Assembly: GCA_031265365.1 (NCBI GenBank)
Contig: JAISCS010000053.1
Span: 1 to 37,355, forward strand
Source: Verrucomicrobiales bacterium
GTDB taxonomy: Bacteria > Verrucomicrobiota > Verrucomicrobiia > Methylacidiphilales > JAAUTS01
Length of the DNA: 37,355 nucleotides
Reading direction: 5' to 3'
Numbering within the stretch: position 1 is the first letter of the stretch; each line of letters starts with the position of its first letter. The notes beneath the pieces are model-generated. The model was given only the letters and a program-made list of their open reading frames with translations. It did no database searches and was not told where the DNA came from. Shown here in pieces: positions 28,106-35,600 of the stretch. A program made the position numbers and the translations under genes.

Positions 28106-28260
28106 ACGCTGAACTACCCCGTCCGCATTCGCGGCCACCCCTTCACGGAAGGGGAATTTACTCACGCAAGGGTCAGGGGTAGTAGGGTTGGTTTCCGCGT
28201 CAGCGATTCCCCTTCCGTGAAGGGGTGGCGGCGCGAGCCGACGGGGTAGTTCAGCGTTCG
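28106..28260. repeat. Pair of inverted REP/BIME-like units
   Basis: aacgctgaactaccccgtccgcattcgcggccaccccttcacggaaggggaat ... gattccccttccgtgaaggggtggcggcgcgagccgacggggtagttcagcgttc. Confidence 0.9.
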
Positions 28261-28449
28261 CATAATTTCCGCCAACTGAGGTGCCATGATTTTTTTATTG
28301 CCCTCGTTGGCGAATCTGGTATTATTACGCAAGTCACGTCAAAAAACTTCGGCGACCTCGTGGCGCGCCGGCGGGCAGCATCCCGTTCACTGCGAGCCGT
28401 AAGGCGGCCCGGCTCCCGCGAAAGACCAGTTTTTTTGCCGGAGTTTTTT

Positions 28450-29184
28450 ATGCCTGTACCGATAACCATTACCGCTTCCACGTGGCCGGAGGGGGATTGT
28501 CCGTCGAGCTACCAGGAGATGCTCAACACCATCGCCAACAGCTTGATGGCGGAGTTTCCGCAAAATTTCACCAAACTCAACTTCGGCCCGGACACCCCGG
28601 GTGTCAATGACCAAGCCTACCCGTGGTTCCGGCAGGGCGGCGCCGACCCGGGCAAGCCGGACGGCCTCTATTATTATGTCGGCGGCAAGTGGGTCATGCA
28701 GCATCCCGTGCCCGCCGGTGCCGGCGAGCGCCGGTTTTGGTTCGGCGAGAGCGGGGCCTTGCAAACTTACGACGGCGGCGCCGCCGGCACCGTCACCGCC
28801 ACCACCGGCCCGATGTGGGAGATTGACGCCAACATGCAAGGCCGTTTTCCCATCGGTCGGGAGAGCGGCAAGGCGTGGGACCTCAACGGCGAGAAAGGCG
28901 GCGCGGAGACGGTCACGCTGACCGTGGCGCAGTTGCCGGCGCACACGCACACTTATCAGGATACAATTTGGCGCGAGTCCCAAAGCTGCCGTATTGGGGA
29001 TTATGTACTTGATACTGACCCGGCGGGCGATGGCAACCAAGGAATCGACGGCAACAACAGCACGTGGGTCAAGGACCGCGCCACCAAAAGCACCGGCAGC
29101 GGCAGCGCGGTCAGCATCATGCCGCCGTGGATTGCCGGCTACTGGATTAAACGCACCGCGCGGAAGTATTACGTGGCGTCGTGA
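28450..29184 (+). CDS. Phage tail-collar-like protein
   Basis: NMQGRFPIGRESGKAWDLNGEKGGAETVTLTVAQLPAHTHTYQD ... PPWIAGYWIKRTA resembles phage tail collar C-termini. Confidence 0.65.
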   Translation: MPVPITITASTWPEGDCPSSYQEMLNTIANSLMAEFPQNFTKLNFGPDTPGVNDQAYPWFRQGGADPGKPDGLYYYVGGKWVMQHPVPAGAGERRFWFGESGALQTYDGGAAGTVTATTGPMWEIDANMQGRFPIGRESGKAWDLNGEKGGAETVTLTVAQLPAHTHTYQDTIWRESQSCRIGDYVLDTDPAGDGNQGIDGNNSTWVKDRATKSTGSGSAVSIMPPWIAGYWIKRTARKYYVAS

Positions 29185-29228
29185 ATAAAAAATTTTGCCT
29201 TTATAATTTGAATTTTGGATTTTGAACC

Positions 29229-30215
29229 ATGAACTACCGCCACACGTGGGGACAACTAAAGGGAACCGTCGGCGTGCCAATCGGCCTGGACGCGGGGCAC
29301 GCCAACCTGTTGCCCCGCGTCAACGAGGCGTGCGAGGTACTGTGGAACGCGGGCGACTGGGTGGGCAAGTTCCAACGTTACAAACTCAAAATCAACGGCA
29401 CGCCGGGCCGCGCGTGCTTCATCACTTGGCCGCGCTTCGTTGAGACCATCGAGGCCGCGCGGTTGTGCGATGCCCCGCTGGGTGTCCGCAACGCGCAGTT
29501 TGAGTTTGTCGAGCACGCCACCGGCGACCTCGACCGCGCCTTCAGCGTGCTGCTCGGCGACCGGCAGGAGGTGTGCAGCTTTGATGATATGGACGAGGAC
29601 GGGCGGTTGCACCGGATTCAGGTGGAAACCCACCTGAGCGCCGACAATGACGGGCGCGTGTTGTTGCTTGGCCTCGACCCAAACGGCCACCGCGTCCGCA
29701 CCGTGCAAAACGGGGTGATGGCCGACGGCGAGGTGGTCGTCTTCAACGCCGCCGCCGCGCCGCTGACGGTGAGCAATTTCGCCAAACTGACCGGCGTCCA
29801 GTTCCTGACCAACCCGCGCGCGGGCCGTGTCACCCTTTACCAAGTCAACGAGAACGGCGGCGAAAAACCGCTCGCGGTTTACGACCCCGACGAGGAAGTG
29901 CCGGTGTACCGCCGCTCCGTGTTAAGCGGGGCGCGCGGCGGCGGCGCGCAGACGCTGTTGGTATTGGCACGAATGCGGTTCCAGCCGGTGAAACGCGACA
30001 CGGACTACGTGCAAATCAGCAGCGTCACCGCGATTAAAAACATGCTGGTGGCGTTGCAAAAGCGCGACAACGGCAAGCTGCAAGAGGCGGCGGCTTACCA
30101 GCAACTCGCCATCAACGCTTTGGACGACGAGTTGAAACAATATCGGGGCGCCGGCCCGGGCCGCGTGATGCGGTTCGCGGATGCCGGCGCGCCGAGCGGA
30201 GTGAACGTCATGTGA
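29229..30215 (+). CDS. Hypothetical protein, probable phage structural/tail component
   Basis: Intact ORF co-directional with the collar-like gene; no family recognised with certainty. Confidence 0.55.
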   Translation: MNYRHTWGQLKGTVGVPIGLDAGHANLLPRVNEACEVLWNAGDWVGKFQRYKLKINGTPGRACFITWPRFVETIEAARLCDAPLGVRNAQFEFVEHATGDLDRAFSVLLGDRQEVCSFDDMDEDGRLHRIQVETHLSADNDGRVLLLGLDPNGHRVRTVQNGVMADGEVVVFNAAAAPLTVSNFAKLTGVQFLTNPRAGRVTLYQVNENGGEKPLAVYDPDEEVPVYRRSVLSGARGGGAQTLLVLARMRFQPVKRDTDYVQISSVTAIKNMLVALQKRDNGKLQEAAAYQQLAINALDDELKQYRGAGPGRVMRFADAGAPSGVNVM

Positions 30216-30262
30216 GTTGACCCGACCGCCGGACCCTTGCGACGAAACAGGAGTTTGGGCAT

Positions 30263-30988
30263 ATGGGCATGTTTGACAGTTTGTTTGAGAAGAGCCAGGC
30301 GCCGGAGATGCCGACGCTGGACATTGACGCCTCGTTGCAAAAAACGGCGGACTGGAACAACAAGCAGACCACCGAGTGGATGAAGTCGTCGCCGGAGTTG
30401 AACACGTACATGCAGAACGAGTTCAACCGGTTAAGTCCGACCGTGCAGTCGTCGATGGACACCAACCGGCAAATGGGCACCCAGTTGGCGACGCAGGGCT
30501 ATACCGATGCGATGGGGGACTTCATGAAGTTCTTGCAAAGCGAGTCGCTGGCGGCGGGGGCGGCGTCCGGGATGCCGGTGGGCAGCGCGTTCACCGCCAA
30601 CCTCGGCGCCGGCATCGGGGCGCAGCAGTTGTTATCCAACCAGTTGCAGGGGTCGAATTTGTTGAACCAGGACGCGCAGCAGCAAAGCGCCCTCGCGCAG
30701 TATTTCATGCAGCCGTCGCTGGGTCTGTTGAGCCAGAACAGCATCGACCAGGGCACCATGCTGGAAGCCTACAAATACAACAACCAGATTGAGCAGCAGA
30801 ACACCATGATTCAGGCGCAGAACGCCAGCCAGCAGTCATGGTTTGATAATATGATTGCCCAAACCGTGGGCAGTTCCATTTCCGTCCCCTTCAGCTTGCA
30901 TCAAAACGCCAACGCGGTAACCAGCAACGCCCCGGCCATGGCCGCCGGGATGTTTGGCTCCATGTTCGGTAGCATGGGGGGCATTTGA
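30263..30988 (+). CDS. Hypothetical phage virion-like protein (Gln/Met/Asn-rich helical)
   Basis: MGMFDSLFEKSQAPEMPTLDIDASLQKTADWNNKQTTEWMKSSPEL...; composition like internal/tail virion proteins. Confidence 0.5.
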   Translation: MGMFDSLFEKSQAPEMPTLDIDASLQKTADWNNKQTTEWMKSSPELNTYMQNEFNRLSPTVQSSMDTNRQMGTQLATQGYTDAMGDFMKFLQSESLAAGAASGMPVGSAFTANLGAGIGAQQLLSNQLQGSNLLNQDAQQQSALAQYFMQPSLGLLSQNSIDQGTMLEAYKYNNQIEQQNTMIQAQNASQQSWFDNMIAQTVGSSISVPFSLHQNANAVTSNAPAMAAGMFGSMFGSMGGI

Positions 30989-31065
30989 TTTACCGCGGAG
31001 ACACGGAGAAAATTTTGAATTTTTAATTTTGCTTTTTGAACTTGAGTGACTGAAAGGAACGAACT

Positions 31066-31416
31066 ATGGACGCAGTAAACTTCGCCATGTGGCATAACCG
31101 GGATAAAATGGCCGATCATTTGAAAGAGGAGGACGACCGGATGTTCAAGGGCGTCGCCGCTGGCACCGCGATGGTAAAGGGCGGCGGCGGTGGCGGCCCA
31201 ATGAGCGACACCGAGGCGATGTCGCTGGCCAAGATGATGGATAGAAACCAGAACGCCGGCAGCGGCTACCCGACCTACAACTTTTCCAAAATGAGCGCGA
31301 CCCCGGCGCCAACCAAGATGAGTAGTGTGGACGCCGCCAACATGAACACCTCGCTGGGCGGCGGACTAGGCGGCTTGGGCGGCCTCGGCAACACCGGCTT
31401 CAGGATGACGGCTTGA
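31066..31416 (+). CDS. Small hypothetical protein of the phage-like module
   Basis: Intact ORF with Gly-rich C-terminus, tightly arranged with neighbours. Confidence 0.5.
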   Translation: MDAVNFAMWHNRDKMADHLKEEDDRMFKGVAAGTAMVKGGGGGGPMSDTEAMSLAKMMDRNQNAGSGYPTYNFSKMSATPAPTKMSSVDAANMNTSLGGGLGGLGGLGNTGFRMTA

Positions 31417-31429
31417 GAAAGGATTGACT

Positions 31430-32653
31430 ATGGCGGAAGCAAGCATCAGCGATTCGCTGGGGATTGACGAAATCCCGCGCAATGGCAGCGGGGCCGGCGA
31501 TAATTTTTCCACCGCGGCGCGGAGCGACGGCGCTGACCAACTGGCGGCGGGGCGAATGCTGCTGGCGGAGAACGAGGAAGACAAACACCAACAGCGGGTA
31601 AATTTTTACTATCAAGTCATCAAGCGCCAGGGCATGTCCGGGATGCGCAATCTTTTGCAATTGCAGCAAATCAACACGGCGGTAGCGCGGGAACAGATGG
31701 CGTACAAGGCGCAGGAGCTTCAGTTCGTGCGGGAGGAGCGGATGGCTAAATTTCAGGAAAGGCAAATGCAACGGCAGGAGCAAATTGACGGCGGGACGAT
31801 TGTCGCCAATGAAATCCTCGGCAACATGAACCCGGACGCCTCATATAAGGAAGTCATCCAAACTTTGAGCGCCGACCCGCGCACCAGGATTTTGCCAAAC
31901 TTAACCGCGCTAGCGTACCAGTTTAAAAATAATTCCATTGACCAGCAGTTGGTGGCGCAGCGTCAGCGGGATGAGCTTGAGACTAAAAGTGTGATTTTAT
32001 CCGCGATGCAAAACGGCATAAACGTCAATGATTTTATCAAAGCGCGAGAGAATTCTGACACGCCGGTAACATGGCAGGATTATAACGTGGAAAATTTACG
32101 CGAGGCAGTGGCGGCTAAAAATGAAGAAACGCGGATTGAGCAACTTAATCTTGATGCCGCCAAGGCCGGCGCGGCTGGCGCGGGCGATTTCAAAACTCCA
32201 CGGGAAGCTGCGGCAGGTATTTCCGCTGCCGTGCGTGGCAAGGCGCAAGCCAAGGCGGTTGACGAAGTGCGGTTGCGGCAGATGCAAAACGAGTTGAACA
32301 TTAACGGCGTAGTTACCGGCGGCGCGACGCCGGAGCAAATTGAAGTTGCTTATGTGAATTTACAGAACCAGTTGACGCCGGAAGAACGGAAGGCGATTGA
32401 CACCTACACCAAGGGGGAAAGCAAGGCGATTGCGGATGAAAACAATACCGCCGCCGAATCATTTCGCGCGAAAATTTCCGCGGTGTATGCCAATGCCGAC
32501 AAACGCCGCAAAGCGAACGCGGCGAAGACAAAAAGCAGCGCGACGGGTTCATCGTCAGCGCCGACAGTGAAAATCACCTCGCAAGCCGAATATGACAAGC
32601 TGCCGAGGGGCGCGAAATTCATGAGCGGTGGCAAAACCTACATCAAGCAATGA
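31430..32653 (+). CDS. Hypothetical coiled-coil-rich protein of the phage-like module
   Basis: MAEASISDSLGIDEIPRNG...; Gln/Arg/Glu-rich helices; stop overlaps the start of the giant ORF (ATGA). Confidence 0.6.
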   Translation: MAEASISDSLGIDEIPRNGSGAGDNFSTAARSDGADQLAAGRMLLAENEEDKHQQRVNFYYQVIKRQGMSGMRNLLQLQQINTAVAREQMAYKAQELQFVREERMAKFQERQMQRQEQIDGGTIVANEILGNMNPDASYKEVIQTLSADPRTRILPNLTALAYQFKNNSIDQQLVAQRQRDELETKSVILSAMQNGINVNDFIKARENSDTPVTWQDYNVENLREAVAAKNEETRIEQLNLDAAKAGAAGAGDFKTPREAAAGISAAVRGKAQAKAVDEVRLRQMQNELNINGVVTGGATPEQIEVAYVNLQNQLTPEERKAIDTYTKGESKAIADENNTAAESFRAKISAVYANADKRRKANAAKTKSSATGSSSAPTVKITSQAEYDKLPRGAKFMSGGKTYIKQ

Positions 32654-35600
32654 GCGATTTCGACCCCATCAAAGCGGGCGCCATCCTCGTGGAGGACGAG
32701 CCGTTCGACCCGATTAAGGTTGGTGCCGTGCTGATTGATGACGAGCCGTTTGACCCAATCAAAGTGGGAGCGATTGAGGTTGACGGCGCGCTGTCCGAGT
32801 TGGAAACCAAGGCGGGCATGGCATTGAAGTGGGCGCAAGAGCAATCAAACGGGCTGCTGGACAACCGCCTGACGCCCTATCATCACCTGCAAAAAAACCG
32901 GTCGCCCTACGGCGCTGACGCTGACGCGGTGGCCACGCGGCTGATGCGCGACAACCTGCGCGCGGAGGTGAGGAAGTTGAATCCTGAAATGACCGAGGCC
33001 GGGATTGACACCGAGCTTGCGCGCGGCACCGGTCTCATGGACTGGGTGGGTGGCGCGTTCAAAACGCTCGGCAAGACCGGCGCGCAATCCCTGGCTTATG
33101 GCGCGGAACTGGGCGGCTTCATGCTTGAGAGCGGCGCGGAATACATGCGGAAACTCATGCGGGGGCTGGCCGGCATCCCCGCCACGGACTATGCCGCGCG
33201 CGCCCAAAAACGCGAGACCTACCGGCGGGAGACACGTGATTACTACGTCAACAAACTTGGCCGGAGTGAGGAAGAGGCGGGCCGCCTAACCAATCAACTC
33301 GTGGATAAATTTTTCCCCGAACAACGCGCTAACGTCAAGGAAGCGTATGATTTGGCGTACCGCTACCGCCGGCAGACGGAGCAACAGCCGTGGGCGACCG
33401 ACGACCCGCACACGCCCAATGTGGTCAAAACCGTCTCCTCGGCCATCGCGCAGGGCATCCCGCAGTTGTTGTCGCTGGTCTCTTACAAAATTCCCGGACT
33501 CGGTCCAATGGTGGCGCTGAAGGATGTGCTTTCCGAAAGCTACAACCAACTGCGGACGGACAGCGAGCAAAGCGGGAAAAATTTGTCCGAGGATGAGTTG
33601 ATTGACGCGGCCATGTCCTCGGCGGCGTTCAAGGCATTGTTTGAGGTGGGGATGGACAAGTTCGCGTTAAAGGGCATCAGCGGCTTGTTCGGCAAAAAGG
33701 CGTCGGGCGCGGTGACGGCGGAACTGGCGAAGGAAACGGCGAAGAAAGAGGCCCAAAAAGGCTTTGTGCGCCGCGCCGCCGAGGCCTATTTGAAACAGCA
33801 AGCCGTCGAGCAACCGACGGAATTGATTCAGGATTATTCCGACAAATTTTTCGGCGCGCGGCTGGGTTTGGAGCAGGATTGGTATTCGTGGGCTGAACTG
33901 CGCGACCGCACCCTGTCGGTGGCCTTCATGCCGCAAGGCGCGGTGGCGGCGGTCGGCGAGGCCAGAGCCAGACAGAACAACCTGCCGCTGACCGCCGAGG
34001 CGCTTAAACAACAGCACCAGCAATTCCAGGAAAAAATCCGCGCGGCGACCAATGGTTTTTATCGCGGCGAGGACACGGTTGACCAAGCCGCCAAAAAAAT
34101 GCGGCAGGCCGGCTTTTCTGACACGGACATCCAAATTTGGCGCAACCGGTTGACGACGCCGGCGCTGGCGGTGAATTCTGACGGCGGCATGAGGCAACAA
34201 GACAGCCAGCCGCTGTACGGAGCGGACGGCAAGATTAACAGCGACGCGGCATTGACCATCGCCGGCATTGATTTCAGTAACGGCCTCATCACCCTGGACG
34301 AGGCGACGGCGGTCAATGAGCGTTTTCAAGGCAAGGAACTCGCCGAAGAGTTTCGCAAAATCATGTTGCCCTACGTCAACGAACAGGGCTATTACGACCA
34401 GAAGGGGCGGGAGCGCGCGGCGGCGGACGCGGTCGGCGCAGAGATTGAGGGGGAAAATAATCCCGGCGCCCCAACCGTCACCGCTGACGGTGAGCAGCCG
34501 TCAGCCCCCGACAACCCCGTGCCGGAGAGCGACGCGACGGTGGCGGTGCAGATGGACTGGCTGAACAAGGGCAAGCGCGACGCGGTGTTTTTCACGCCGG
34601 GCACGACCATCCCCGCGACGCCCGAAGGCTTGGCGCGGCTGGACACGGCGCGCGGGACGTTCATCTACAACCCGCTCGTGCACTCCGAGGAATCGCTGAA
34701 CAACGCGGTGAAGAACGACACGCTGGGCGACGTGCTCGGCTACGGCATCCCGCGCAAGCCGAGCGACGCGAACATCGCCGGCGTGATTGTTCTACGTGGA
34801 ACGGACGGCACGGAGAAGCTGAGCGTCGTCACCGATGACGCGCACCGCCAGCAAGTCGAGGACAACCTGAACGCGCTGGCCGAGGAAGGCGACACGGTGA
34901 CGTTGGAGCCGACGGAGGACAAGGTGCTGGCGGAGCGGCGCGAGCAACTTAGCCGACAGTTCCCCGGTGTGGACTGGCGGAACAAGCCCGTGCCGGCGAC
35001 ACCGCAAAAATCATCGCCAGCGTCCGGCAATTTCCAAACCGCCTGGGAGAAGACCGCGCGGCTGCTGACGCCCATCGGCGGGACGGTGCGGCGGGTGAAC
35101 GCCCCGGCGAAATCGTCCGGCTTTGAGGCGTGGTTCACGCTGGATGAGCACGGCCATCCGCAGGTTTATGTCGGCGTGGACGAGGCGATGGTGAACAGTC
35201 ATCGGCAGAAATTCCAAAACGAAGAAGAGTTCAACGAGTGGGTCAACCGCGCGTTCAACGAGGAGTATCTCCACGCCGCCGACCTTGAGAGCTTGCGGCG
35301 CAAATGGGAAGCGGGCGGCAGCGCAGGCGGCTTTCATGAATTTCTTAACCACGAACGCGCTAAACTATGGCGCGGCCTGAGCGAGGCCGACCGGCGTATG
35401 ATTGAGGCCATCTACGGCGACTTTGACCCAAAGGCCACCGACGCGCAAAAGGCGCAGGAACTATTGCGGATACTGCTGCAACTGCAACGCGACGGGAAGC
35501 TGACGGAGTTTGCGGGCAGACTGAGCGCGCCGGGCCGGAGCGCGTTGCGGGCGTGGTTGCAACAGCTTGCCGACTTCATTAAAAACACCTTGCGGGCGGC

